Positions 24,914 to 33,500 of a DNA stretch of 64,000 nt are shown piece by piece (within the stretch, counting starts at the first letter, position 1; each line of letters begins with the position of its first letter). Position numbers and translations under genes: made by a program. The notes under the pieces are model-generated. The model was not told the origin of the DNA and made no database searches. It saw only the letters and a list, made by a program, of their open reading frames with translations. Source of the DNA: DASRDR01 sp035550795 (GTDB taxonomy: Bacteria > Methylomirabilota > Methylomirabilia > Rokubacteriales > DASRDR01). The DNA is taken from contig DASZOL010000068.1 of the NCBI GenBank assembly GCA_035550795.1, positions 62,001 through 126,000 on the forward strand, given 5' to 3'.

Positions 24914-25738
24914 GTGTGGCGCCTCGTCCGGGCGTATCCGCTCGGCGCCTTCGGGGCGGTGGTCCTCGCCGCGATGCTGGCGGCGGCGGTCTGCGCGCCG
25001 TGGCTCGCGCCGTACGATCCCCTGGAGACCAACTACTCCGTGGTGGTCCGGCCGCCGAGCGCCGCGCACCTCCTGGGCACCGACCAGTTCGGTCGTGACG
25101 TGCTGAGCCGGATCATCTTCGGCGCCCGCACGGCCCTCTTCGTCGGCCTGGTATCCTCCTTCGTCACCGCCACGCTGGGCGCCCTGGTGGGGGTGGCGAC
25201 GGCCTACGTGGGCGGGAAGGTGGACCTGATCGCCCAGCGCGTGATCGACGTCCTCCTGTCCTTCCCCCTCATCATCCTCGCCATCGCCGTGGTGGCGGCC
25301 CTCGGGGTCGGGACCCTCCAGGTCATCGCCGCCATCATCGTGCCCATGTTGCCGCGGGCGACCCGCGTGGTCCGCGCGAGCGCGCTGGCGATCCGGCAGA
25401 TGCCGTACATCGAGGCCGCGCACAGCACCGGCGTGGGCGCGCTCCGCGTCATCGGCCGCCACGTGCTGCCGAACGTGACGGCCTCGTACATCGTGATGCT
25501 GACCGCGTTCCTGGCCGAGGTGATCGTGCTGGAAGCGAGCCTGAGCTTCCTCGGGCTGGGCGTCGTCGAGCCGACGCCGGCATGGGGCCTGATGCTGCGA
25601 GACTTCGCCGGCCAGTACGCCGAGGCGGCGCCGTGGCTCCCCCTGGCGCCCGGGATGGCCATCAGCCTCGCGGTGTTCGCCTTCAACCTCCTGGGGGATG
25701 CCGTGCGGGACGCGCTCGATCCCCGGCTGCGGGAATGA
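24914..25738 (+). CDS. DppC-type ABC transporter permease
   Basis: A 274-residue inner-membrane permease of the DppC family. It contains LGTDQFGRDVLSRIIFGAR, the strongly conserved segment after the first helix, and an EAA-type loop at MPYIEAAHSTGVGALRVI. GTG at 24914 is the best start: the preceding in-frame sequence is Pro/Arg-rich and unlike the family, and the first helix begins a few residues later. The gene is followed after 39 bases by the MetE-like copy C. The usual DppD and DppF ATPases are missing from the operon, so orphan ATPases encoded elsewhere would be needed. Confidence 0.9.
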   Translation: MWRLVRAYPLGAFGAVVLAAMLAAAVCAPWLAPYDPLETNYSVVVRPPSAAHLLGTDQFGRDVLSRIIFGARTALFVGLVSSFVTATLGALVGVATAYVGGKVDLIAQRVIDVLLSFPLIILAIAVVAALGVGTLQVIAAIIVPMLPRATRVVRASALAIRQMPYIEAAHSTGVGALRVIGRHVLPNVTASYIVMLTAFLAEVIVLEASLSFLGLGVVEPTPAWGLMLRDFAGQYAEAAPWLPLAPGMAISLAVFAFNLLGDAVRDALDPRLRE

Positions 25739-25777
25739 AGGGCGCCAGAGGCACATGACGCCGTCGGAGGACGATAG

Positions 25778-26944
25778 ATGAAGCGGAGCACGGATCGGAT
25801 CCTGACGACCCATACCGGCAGCCTGCCGCGGCCGGCGCCGCTGGTCGAGCTCCTGCGGAAGCGGGACGCCGGCGAGGCCGTGGACGAGCACGCGTTCGAC
25901 GGCGCGGTCCGGACCGCCGTCGGCGAGGCCGTGAAGAGGCAGATCGCCGCGGGCGTCACCGTGGTGAACGACGGGGAGCAGGGCAAACCGGGCTACGCGA
26001 CCTACATCAAGGCGCGCGTGACCGGATTCGGCGGGCAGAACCGCGTCACCACCACGTGGGCCGAGGCGCGCGAGTTCCCCGAGTACGTGGCGCGCCGCAC
26101 GGGAAATACCAAGTCGAGCTTCCTGCGCCCCGTCTGTGACGGTCCGATCGAATGGCGGGACTTCGCCGCCGTGCAGCGCGACATCGAGACCCTGAAGGCG
26201 GCCACTCAGGTCGCCGGCGCGGAAGAGGTGTTCATGAGCGCCGCCTCTCCGGGCGTGGTGTCGATCTTCATGGCGAACGAGTACTATCCCAGCCGCGAGA
26301 AGTACCTGGAGGCGATCGCGCGCGTCATGAAGGACGAGTACGAGGCGATCCACGAAGCGGGATTCGTGCTCCAGCTCGACTGCCCCGACCTCGCGATGAG
26401 CCGTCATAACCGCTTTCCGGACCTGAGCCTCGAGGAGTTCCGGAAGATCGTTGCGCTGCACGTGGAGGTCCTCAACGAGGCCACGAAGGGGATCCCGCCC
26501 GACCGGATGCGCCTGCACCTCTGCTGGGGGAACTACGAGGGGCCGCACCACCTCGACGTGCCGCTCCGGGAGATCGTCGACCTCGTGCTGCGGGCCCGGC
26601 CGGCCGGGATCTCGTTCGAGGGCGCGAATCCCAGGCACGAGCACGAGTGGAAGATCTGGAAGCAGGTCGCCCTGCCGCCCGGAAAGGTGCTCCTCCCCGG
26701 GGTCATCGATTCCACCACGAACTTCATCGAGCACCCCGAGCTCGTGGCAGACCGGATCGCCCGCTACGCGGGCGTCGTGGGCCGGGAGAACGTCATCGCG
26801 GGGACCGACTGCGGGTTCGGCACCTTCGCCGACAACGATTGGGTCGACCCGAGGATCGCCTGGGCGAAGCTCGCGGCGCTCGGCGAGGGGGCGCGCCGCG
26901 CCACCGACGAGCTCTGGCGCCGGCGGGCTCCCGGCGCGGCATGA
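25778..26944 (+). CDS. MetE-like zinc methyltransferase (short form), copy C
   Basis: A 388-residue core-MetE protein very similar along its length to copy A at 455-1609. They share, for example, KRS-DRILTTHTGSLPRP at the start and WGNYEGPHH in the zinc region. The zinc ligands appear as LHLCWGN (His, Cys), SFEGANP (Glu) and GTDCGFG (Cys). It follows a GGAGG site within the dipeptide-type transporter operon, and its stop overlaps the GntR gene as ATGA. Coupled expression with an importer and a regulator suggests catabolic transfer of a methyl group from an imported compound rather than housekeeping methionine synthesis; this is inference. Confidence 0.86.
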   Translation: MKRSTDRILTTHTGSLPRPAPLVELLRKRDAGEAVDEHAFDGAVRTAVGEAVKRQIAAGVTVVNDGEQGKPGYATYIKARVTGFGGQNRVTTTWAEAREFPEYVARRTGNTKSSFLRPVCDGPIEWRDFAAVQRDIETLKAATQVAGAEEVFMSAASPGVVSIFMANEYYPSREKYLEAIARVMKDEYEAIHEAGFVLQLDCPDLAMSRHNRFPDLSLEEFRKIVALHVEVLNEATKGIPPDRMRLHLCWGNYEGPHHLDVPLREIVDLVLRARPAGISFEGANPRHEHEWKIWKQVALPPGKVLLPGVIDSTTNFIEHPELVADRIARYAGVVGRENVIAGTDCGFGTFADNDWVDPRIAWAKLAALGEGARRATDELWRRRAPGAA

Positions 26945-27735
26945 CACCCGCGCGAGACGTCGGACCGCCGGCCCCGCGGTACCTGACGGTCACCGAAGCG
27001 CTCCGCGCGGAGATCACGGCGGCGCCGCCGAACACCCTCCTGCCCACCGAGCAGCAGCTCGCGCGGCGCTTCGGGGTGAGCCGGCTGACCCTGCGGCGGG
27101 CGCTCGGACTCCTCGAGCGCGGCGGGCTCGTCTCGCGCCAGCGAGGGCGCGGGACGATCGTGAGCCCCGCGAAGATCAGCCGGCTGCTCGCGCCGCTCTA
27201 CACCCTCGAGGAGGACCTCCGGCGGCAGGGGCTCAAGCTCGAGACGCGCGTCCTGCGCTACGAGCCCAGCACCGAGCCCCCCGACCACGTCCGCCAGCTG
27301 CTGCAGCTCCGGCGGCGGAGCGGCGTGGCCGTCGTCGAGCTGCTCCGGCTCGTCGACGGCCAGGTCATCGCTCACGACCTGGCGTACGTCCCGACGCCGC
27401 TCGCGGCCCGCTTCCGGCCGGAGGAGGTCGGCGACCCCTTGCTGGAGGTGCTCCGCGACCGGGCCCGCGTCCGTCTCGGCCGGCTGGAGTGGGAGATCGA
27501 GATCCTGCCGAGCGGCCCGGAGGTCGCCCGGGCGCTGGGGATCACCTCCGGCGTTCTCGTCGTGGCGAGCCGGGCCACCGCGTACTCCCGCGCGGGGGCG
27601 CCGGTCTCCAGAAGCGAACGGTGCTACCGCATCGACCGGGTGAAGTTCCACGTGGCGTCCCAGGATCCCGCGGACACGGCCGGGGGAGGGAAGAGGGCGG
27701 CCCGGGCGCGAGGGACACGACCAACGACACGGTGA
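26941..27735 (+). CDS. GntR/HutC-type transcriptional regulator
   Basis: A 264-residue regulator. Residues 10-75 are a GntR winged helix (LPTEQQLARRFGVSRLTLRR, RQRGRGTIV), followed by a UTRA effector domain from about 95 (LYTLEEDLRRQGLKLETRV, ending near RSERCYRIDRVKFHV). HutC-type repressors sense small metabolites. It starts by overlapping the MetE-like stop (ATGA) and is followed eight bases later by the cyclase gene, so it is an internal operon gene probably controlling this same transporter-methyltransferase unit. The C-terminal tail is rich in Arg and Gly and not part of either domain. Confidence 0.9.
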   Translation: MTPARDVGPPAPRYLTVTEALRAEITAAPPNTLLPTEQQLARRFGVSRLTLRRALGLLERGGLVSRQRGRGTIVSPAKISRLLAPLYTLEEDLRRQGLKLETRVLRYEPSTEPPDHVRQLLQLRRRSGVAVVELLRLVDGQVIAHDLAYVPTPLAARFRPEEVGDPLLEVLRDRARVRLGRLEWEIEILPSGPEVARALGITSGVLVVASRATAYSRAGAPVSRSERCYRIDRVKFHVASQDPADTAGGGKRAARARGTRPTTR

Positions 27736-27742
27736 GGTGAGG

Positions 27743-28675
27743 ATGACCGACCGAAGGCTACCGAGCGAGGCCGAGGTGCAGAGCTGGATTCGCGAGCGTC
27801 ATAACTGGGGGCGCTGGGGCAAGGACGACCAGCGCGGGACCATCAACCTCATCACACCCGCGAAGCGGCTGGAGGCGGCGCGGCTCTGCCGGACCGGGCG
27901 CAGCGTCTCCCTGTCGCGGCCTTTCCCCAAGGAGCCCGGGATCAACAACGCCTTCCCCGCCCAGCACTTCATGCGGACGATGCCGCGTGGGCGCGGCGGC
28001 GCGGCGATGGACTACTACGGGATCTTCTACCACGGCGTCGCGTCGACGCACATCGACGCCCTCTGCCACACGTGGGACGAGCACGCGATGTGGAACGGCC
28101 GGGACCCGAAGAAGGAAATCACCTTCGACGGTGCGACATTCGGGTCGGTCGAGCACTGGCGCGAGGGGATCATGACGCGGGGCGTCCTCCTCGACGTGCC
28201 GCGGCACCGCGGGGTGCCGTCGGTGACGCACGACAGCCCGGTGCACGGCTGGGAGCTGGAGGAGATCCTGGCGGCCCGCGGCATCCTCCTCGCGCCCGGC
28301 GACGCGGTGGCCGTGTACTGCGGCCGCGAGGCCTGGCAAGCCGCGAATCCGGACACGCCGTATGGCCGCCCCTTCGGCGCCGGCCCGGCCGCCCGGCCGG
28401 GACTCCACGTGTCGTGCCTGCCGTTCCTGCGGCACCACGACGTGGCGCTCCTCGTCTGGGACATGCTGGACCACCTGCCCATCGGGTACGACGTCGCCTG
28501 GGCGGTGCACTCGGCGCTCTTCGCCTACGGGATGCCGCTTCTCGACAACGCGCTGCTGGAGCCGCTCGCCAAGGCGTGCGTCGAGGAGGGCCGGGACGAG
28601 TTCATGCTGGTGGTCGCGCCGCTTCCGGTCGTCGGCGGCACCGGGTCCCCGGCCAACCCGCTCGCGGTGTTCTGA
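27743..28675 (+). CDS. Cyclase family metal-dependent hydrolase (kynurenine-formamidase-like)
   Basis: A 310-residue member of the cyclase/KynB superfamily (PF04199). The metal-binding signature is in HGVASTHIDALCHTW, with a nearby His-rich region and a conserved VSLSRPF segment. Members hydrolyse N-formylkynurenine, isatin or related amides and lactones. The ATG at 27743 has GGTGAGG just upstream, favoured over a GTG six bases earlier. It is the last gene of the operon that begins with the dipeptide-type binding protein; the spacer to the convergent sugar-transporter operon is 117 bases. An imported amide or lactone is a plausible substrate. Confidence 0.87.
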   Translation: MTDRRLPSEAEVQSWIRERHNWGRWGKDDQRGTINLITPAKRLEAARLCRTGRSVSLSRPFPKEPGINNAFPAQHFMRTMPRGRGGAAMDYYGIFYHGVASTHIDALCHTWDEHAMWNGRDPKKEITFDGATFGSVEHWREGIMTRGVLLDVPRHRGVPSVTHDSPVHGWELEEILAARGILLAPGDAVAVYCGREAWQAANPDTPYGRPFGAGPAARPGLHVSCLPFLRHHDVALLVWDMLDHLPIGYDVAWAVHSALFAYGMPLLDNALLEPLAKACVEEGRDEFMLVVAPLPVVGGTGSPANPLAVF

Positions 28676-28792
28676 TCCTGGGCCGGGGCACCGGCGCGAG
28701 CCAAGTGGCCTTATCCGTCGCGTGCGGACTGGATCTCCGCCTTTCCGATGCCCGGCAGCAACCCCGCGAACGGCCAGGCCTGGGCTCCCCCG

Positions 28793-29632
28793 TCACCCAC
28801 CCGACACGGCGCCGGAGACGAGGCCGTGGGTCAAATGGCGGCGGAACACGTAGTAGAAGATGACCGGGGGGATCGAGTACACCGTCGACACCGCCATCAG
28901 GAGGTTCCACGGGGCGTCGTCACCCGTCAAGAACGTCCCCATCGAGATTGGCAAGGTGAACATGTCCTCGCTCTGGAGGAACAGGACCGCGTAGAGGTAC
29001 TCGTTCCAGGCGAAGAAGAAGGCGTAGGTGCCGATGGCGATCAGGGTCGGCAGGATGAGCGGCAGGTAAATCCGGTAGAAGATCGTGAACACGCCGGCGC
29101 CGTCGATGGCGGCGGACTCGTCGATCTCGGGCGGGATGGTCTTCGAGTAGTCCCAGAGCACCCAGAGTGCATAGGGCGAGGCGAATGTGGTCATCGCCGC
29201 GATCAGCGCCCAGTAGGTGTCGAGCAGGTCGTAGTCACCCATGATCTTGAAGAAGGGAATCGAGAGGAACGAGGCCGGGATGATATAGGTGAACAGCGTC
29301 ATCCCGGAGACGAATCGTCCCCCGCCGAAGCGGATCCGGCCGAGGGCGAAGCTTCCGAGTGAGGCGACACCCAGGACGATCACCATTGTCACCGCCGCCA
29401 CCACGACGCTGTTAGCCATCCAGCGCCAGAAGAACTTCACGAACGGGCTTTCCTGGAAGACGATGTACTGGTAAGACGCGAGCGTCGGGTTCCTGACGAA
29501 GTATTCGGGCCGGAAGAGCTCGGTCGTCGGCGTGAACGACAGCGTGAGCATGTAGTAGATGGGAAAGAGCGTCCACACCGTCACCACGGCCAGGATGATC
29601 CACCGGCCCAGGCGGAAGACCATCGGGCTCAT
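28793..29632 (-). CDS. Sugar-type ABC transporter permease (MalG family)
   Basis: A 279-residue inner-membrane permease of the MalG/UgpE family. It has an N-terminal helix (WIILAVVTVWTLFPIYYML) and the EAA loop PPEIDESAAIDGAGVFTIF that docks on the ATPase. It overlaps the MalF-type gene by four bases (ATGA at 29629-29632), so translation is coupled. The operon order is binding protein, MalF-type, MalG-type, with no MalK-type ATPase, which must come from elsewhere. It transports a sugar, polyol or glycerophosphoryl compound; no ligand can be assigned. Confidence 0.92.
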   Translation of the reverse strand: MSPMVFRLGRWIILAVVTVWTLFPIYYMLTLSFTPTTELFRPEYFVRNPTLASYQYIVFQESPFVKFFWRWMANSVVVAAVTMVIVLGVASLGSFALGRIRFGGGRFVSGMTLFTYIIPASFLSIPFFKIMGDYDLLDTYWALIAAMTTFASPYALWVLWDYSKTIPPEIDESAAIDGAGVFTIFYRIYLPLILPTLIAIGTYAFFFAWNEYLYAVLFLQSEDMFTLPISMGTFLTGDDAPWNLLMAVSTVYSIPPVIFYYVFRRHLTHGLVSGAVSGG

Positions 29633-30531
29633 CGGATCTTCTTGATCAGGATGAAGATGAAGAGGAGCGTGACGGGCAGGGCGGTGGCGAACACTCCCAT
29701 CCCCCAGTCGATCTTGCCCATCAGGAACGTGTAGCGGTAAGCGAGCGTCGCCAAGACGTGGGTCGAGTCCCCGGGGGCGCCGCCGGTGAGGAGCCACACG
29801 TTGGTGAAGTCGCCGAGGGTGAACACCATCGAGAGCAGCGAGCAGATGAGATAGATGCCCTTCAGCATCGGGAAGGTGATCGACGTGAACCTCTGAAGGC
29901 CGCCGGCCCCGTCGATCGAGGCGGCCTCGTACAGCTCCCGGGGGATCCCGCGCCGGGCCGCGAGGAGGATGACGGTCCAGAAGGGCAAGTATTTCCAGAT
30001 GTGGAAGACGATCAGCGCGCCGATCGCCATCCACCGCGACGCCAGCCAGTGGACGGCTCCGAAGCCGAGGTCCTCCACGATGAGGTTCATGATCCCCCAC
30101 TGGGACGAGAGCATCCAGCGGATGGACAGGATGCCGGGCAGGACGGGGATCGCCCACGGGAGGAGGAAGATCGCCGAGATGAACCGCGTGCCGCGGTTGT
30201 CGGCCTGGAGGAGACCCGAGAGGAGGAGGGCGAGGAACATCTTCAGGTTGACTGCGATGCCGACGTACACGACCGTGTTGACGACGGTTTGGACGAAGAC
30301 CGGGTCCGAGAAGAGGACCTCGTAGGTGTACGGGTCCAGGGCCTGGGTGACCACGAAGTAGAGCGGGTAGACGACGAATGCCAGGAAGAGCGCGATGAGG
30401 GGCAGGGAGAACAGGTACCCGTAGAGGTTCCGGCGGTTCGGCGCCAGCGCTCCCCCCGCCGCCGAGACCGACCGGCTCCACAAGCCGGTGACCCCGTTCG
30501 CCATCCCCGCCCGCGCCGCGCCGTCAGCCAC
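29629..30531 (-). CDS. Sugar-type ABC transporter permease (MalF family)
   Basis: A 300-residue inner-membrane permease of the MalF/UgpA family. It shows YLFSLPLIALFLAFVVYPLY as first helix and the EAA loop PRELYEAASIDGAGGLQRF. GTG at 30531 is chosen because GGAGG lies five to six bases upstream; an in-frame ATG at 30504 would shorten it by nine residues and an upstream start at 30591 adds only low-complexity sequence. It is 87 bases downstream of the binding-protein gene and overlaps the MalG-type gene. Confidence 0.9.
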   Translation of the reverse strand: MADGAARAGMANGVTGLWSRSVSAAGGALAPNRRNLYGYLFSLPLIALFLAFVVYPLYFVVTQALDPYTYEVLFSDPVFVQTVVNTVVYVGIAVNLKMFLALLLSGLLQADNRGTRFISAIFLLPWAIPVLPGILSIRWMLSSQWGIMNLIVEDLGFGAVHWLASRWMAIGALIVFHIWKYLPFWTVILLAARRGIPRELYEAASIDGAGGLQRFTSITFPMLKGIYLICSLLSMVFTLGDFTNVWLLTGGAPGDSTHVLATLAYRYTFLMGKIDWGMGVFATALPVTLLFIFILIKKIR

Positions 30532-30618
30532 GCTCGCCTCCGGAAGAGGCCCGCGGCCGGGACGGGGTGCGGCCCCGTCCCGGCCGGGCATGCGGCGTAA
30601 TGCTCTTGTCCGAGTGCC

Positions 30619-32031
30619 TTACCGCCACTGCGTGAAGATGGTCTTCATCCGGTTGATGGCCTCGTCGGCGGCGCGGTCGGCAGGCCACTTGTCCACGTTG
30701 GTCCGGGACATCGCCTTGCCCCAAATGTTTTCCGCGTAGACCTGGGAGTTGGCCGGACTCTTCCAGTGGTCGAAGATCTTGACGTTCCGCTCCGTGTAGA
30801 GCTTGGTCGCGAGCGGGATGTGGTAGTCCACCGCGCCGCCCTTCCCGGCCTGCCCCTTGGAGAAGAACGGGTCCTTCGCGACGTCGGTGAACGCCGGGAA
30901 CCAGCGGCCGTTCGCGCCCTTGATGTACTCGGCGAAGCGGTTCGGCTCGAGCACGAAGCGGATGAACTCCTTGCCCAGGTCGGGAGCCTTGGCGTCCTTG
31001 GGGACCAGGATCGTCTTGACCGCGACCATGTAGCTCGCCTTGCCGCCCCCCGGGTTGTCGGGCCACTCCACGGTCGCCATGTTGTTGAAGTACTGCTCCG
31101 GGCCGTTGAAGAACCAGTGGGCCGGGATGGAGAGCGACGGATTCGGCGTCATCACGATCGACTTCGAGTGGAAGTTCGCGTTGTTGTCGCCGTCCGCCCA
31201 GTTGATGGCATCGGGCGGGACGTAGCCCGAGTTGTACATCTCGCCGAACCAGGCCAGGGTCTTGACGATGGCCTCTCGGTTCTTGGGCTGGTCGGCGATG
31301 ACCTTGCCGTCGTTGTCGAGGAGCTGGCCCCCGTACGAGAGGAGCGCCATCTCGAAGTTGTAGATCGTGTCCGATCCGCGGCTCGACTCGGTCATGCCGA
31401 TGCCGAAGAGCTTGCCGTACTTCGCGGGGTCCTTCTTCCGGAGGGCGTCCTGCGCCTTCTTCCAGAAGTCCCAGTACTCCTCCCACTTGAGCGGGATCTT
31501 GTCGGGCGCGTCCGGCATGCCCGCCTCCTTGAGGAGGTCTCGCCAGTAGTGGATGTGCATGATCTGGGCCTCGATCGGCACCCCGTAATACGCCCGCTTC
31601 TTGGCCACGTTGTTCCAGCAGTACGCGACCTGGAGGAACTTCTCGTTGTAGCGCGGCCTGAGCTCCTCGATGACGTCGGTCGTCTCGGTCAGCTTGTCGG
31701 TCCAGGCGTTGTTGGGCATGATCTCCCAGTCGTTGTAGAAGCAGAAGGCGACGTCGGGGACGCGCCGCGCCTGGACGGCCGCGATGATCTTCTTGAGCAG
31801 GTCTTCCTGAATGGTGAAGGAGATGTCGACCTTGACCCCCTTCGCCTTCTCGAAGTCCTGGGCGATCTTGATCATCGCCTCGTCTTCTTCCTTGTAGTAG
31901 CCGCGGTTCCACCAGACCACGACGGTCTTGGCCTGGGCGCGCGACACCATCGGGAAGCCGACCGACCCGGACAGGGTCCCGGCGCCGGCGACAGCGGTGG
32001 TCTTGAGGAAATCTCGACGGGACTGCGCCAT
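30619..32031 (-). CDS. Tat-exported sugar-type ABC binding protein
   Basis: A 470-residue family 1 solute-binding protein. The N-terminus AQSRRDFLKTTAVAGAGTLS carries a twin-arginine (SRRDFLK) motif followed by a short hydrophobic stretch and SRAQA, so it is probably exported folded by the Tat system. The mature domain begins KTVVVWWNRGYYKEED and has typical long helical segments. ATG at 32031 follows GGAGGAGG six bases upstream. The reading frame is open for another 129 residues upstream, but that part is the C-terminal relic of a second binding protein, not an extension. It serves the MalF/MalG-type permeases downstream. Confidence 0.92.
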   Translation of the reverse strand: MAQSRRDFLKTTAVAGAGTLSGSVGFPMVSRAQAKTVVVWWNRGYYKEEDEAMIKIAQDFEKAKGVKVDISFTIQEDLLKKIIAAVQARRVPDVAFCFYNDWEIMPNNAWTDKLTETTDVIEELRPRYNEKFLQVAYCWNNVAKKRAYYGVPIEAQIMHIHYWRDLLKEAGMPDAPDKIPLKWEEYWDFWKKAQDALRKKDPAKYGKLFGIGMTESSRGSDTIYNFEMALLSYGGQLLDNDGKVIADQPKNREAIVKTLAWFGEMYNSGYVPPDAINWADGDNNANFHSKSIVMTPNPSLSIPAHWFFNGPEQYFNNMATVEWPDNPGGGKASYMVAVKTILVPKDAKAPDLGKEFIRFVLEPNRFAEYIKGANGRWFPAFTDVAKDPFFSKGQAGKGGAVDYHIPLATKLYTERNVKIFDHWKSPANSQVYAENIWGKAMSRTNVDKWPADRAADEAINRMKTIFTQWR

Positions 32032-32111
32032 CTGGTGCCTCCTCCGTTCAGGGTTCGCTCGTGGGTCGGGTCGGCCGGCCCCGGACACGCGGATAGCCCG
32101 GAGTTGCCTCT

Positions 32112-32140
32112 CATATACTCCAAGCGGCCGCGGCTCGCAA
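32112..32140 (-). promoter_or_regulatory. Candidate promoter for the sugar-transporter operon
   Basis: On the minus strand TTGCGA (32140-32135), 17 bases, then TATATG (32117-32112). Each box matches consensus at four of six positions. Transcription would start about 70 bases before the ATG at 32031, beyond the end of the binding-protein relic, so the intact gene could be expressed on its own. Confidence 0.45.
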
Positions 32141-32487
32141 GGCTTGGCGGGCCGGGCGTAGATCTCCGCGATCGCCTTGTGGGCTTCCTCGACGGCTTTC
32201 TCGGCCGGCCAGTTCTCCACAAGGACGCGCTGGATCATCTTGCCGATGACGTGCGTGTTGAGGACCTCGCCCGCCGCCGGATTCGGTGCGCCGGCGTAGC
32301 TGACCGGGACGCCTGTCTCCGCCGGCTGGATGACGTGCTTGAAGACCGGCTTCTCGCGCCAGAAGGGGCTGTCGAAGAGCCGCTTGTAGACGGGCACCTT
32401 GCGCCCAACCACGGGCACGGCGGGTATCGAGGCGTCCCGGAGGCGGGTCGAGATCTGGGAGGCGGCGATGCTACCGCGCTGAAAGAG
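32141..32487 (-). pseudogene. C-terminal relic of a family 1 binding protein
   Basis: The minus-strand frame encodes about 115 residues similar to the C-terminal third of a family 1 solute-binding protein: LFQRGSIAASQISTRLRDA, then YKRLFDSPFWREKP and GKMIQRVLVENWPAEKAV. The last segment aligns with GKAMSRTNVDKWPADRAA at the same place in the intact protein at 30619-32031. An in-frame stop precedes the fragment, so the N-terminal two thirds are gone. The stop codon at its end is also gone: the frame runs straight into the intact gene. Partial deletion after duplication or insertion of a paralogue is likely. No function is expected. Confidence 0.7.
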
Positions 32488-32611
32488 TCATCCAGCGCAA
32501 GCCGTTCGCGAGTTGACACCGAAGGGACTCGAGGTGTACGTACCGGGAAGGCTCGGTCGGCGACATGGCGCGGGCCCGGCCCACGCGGGGCAGCGGGGCG
32601 AATCAGAAGGA

Positions 32612-33403
32612 TCAGAAAAGGAGCGTACGCGGCAGCCGAGTCTCCAGCAGGTCTCGGTAGTGATCGAGCGGCCGCCGGGGGACCTTCCACGGAGACTTCG
32701 AGTCCTGGTCATAGTGCCGGAAGGGTGTGAGATAGCGGGCGGCGTACGTCCGGTCGCGCGCGTCCATGAGGGGAGCGCAATCGTCGAGCAGGATGCTGTG
32801 ATACCGGACGAGCCAGGCAACCGGCTCCGGGACGTGCCCGACGAGACGCATGTAGGCTGCCTCGTCGTGGTTCCACTGTAGGAGGACGCGGTCGAGACCG
32901 ATCTCCGGGGCGTGGTCACCGATGGGACCGTTCATGCACACCACGTTCTCCGGCATCTCGCCTTCGAGAAGCAGGAGCTTGCCCAGGTCGTGCACCAACG
33001 CGGCCACGAGCAGGTCGGGATCGTTGACGCCGTCCGCCTCCATCGCATCGGCCACCTGCAGGACGTGGACCAGCTGGCTCGAGCAGCCGAGCGCACCGTC
33101 CGTGGGATCGATGCACCTGGCGAGCCGTTCGATGAGCGTCCACGTTTCCACCCGGCCCAGAACGGGGCGTTCGTAGGTGCGGCGGAGCGCCGCCACGATC
33201 TCCCGCGTCTGCGCGGCGTGTCGGACACGGATGGCCGCCGAGGTCGCCGCGAATGCCGCGCGCTCCTGGGCCATGCGCGGCGGCGGCGTCCGGCGTCGCA
33301 CCTCGTAGCCCCGCGGCCGCAGGGCCACGCCAAGGAGCCGGGCCGTCCACGGCAGCCGCTCGGGGAACGGCGCGGGGGTCGCGGGGAGCCGAGCGCGCGT
33401 CAT
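32612..33403 (-). CDS. Inositol-oxygenase-like (MIOX family) diiron oxygenase
   Basis: A 263-residue HD-type protein of the myo-inositol oxygenase family. The diiron ligands of MIOX have clear counterparts: His113 (VHVLQVADAM), His138-Asp139 (ALVHDLGKLL), His179 (WNHDEAAY), His202 (VRYHSILL) and Asp232 (FRHYDQDSK). The 25-residue spacing between the first two His equals that of the mouse enzyme. MIOX cleaves myo-inositol to glucuronate with dioxygen; relatives act on phosphonates or other polyols. It stands alone and is transcribed away from the surface-glycan cluster, to which it might supply a uronate. Bacterial members are mostly uncharacterised, so the substrate is open. Confidence 0.82.
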   Translation of the reverse strand: MTRARLPATPAPFPERLPWTARLLGVALRPRGYEVRRRTPPPRMAQERAAFAATSAAIRVRHAAQTREIVAALRRTYERPVLGRVETWTLIERLARCIDPTDGALGCSSQLVHVLQVADAMEADGVNDPDLLVAALVHDLGKLLLLEGEMPENVVCMNGPIGDHAPEIGLDRVLLQWNHDEAAYMRLVGHVPEPVAWLVRYHSILLDDCAPLMDARDRTYAARYLTPFRHYDQDSKSPWKVPRRPLDHYRDLLETRLPRTLLF

Positions 33404-33500
33404 CGCCCGTCTACGCTAGCACGCAACCGGCAGTCCGTCATCGCTCCCGCCGCGCCCCGACCGGGTCCGGCGCGTGCCTGGCATCGTCTCGGACTCCGAG

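Noticed and set aside
30619..32418. A single 599-residue fused binding protein.
   Set aside because: The intact protein begins with its own ribosome-binding site and Tat signal at 32031; the upstream 129 codons are the end of a different binding protein, which would bury the signal peptide inside the chain.
32513..32541. A plus-strand promoter at TTGACA near 32513.
   Set aside because: No acceptable -10 element follows, and no plus-strand gene begins within 900 bases.
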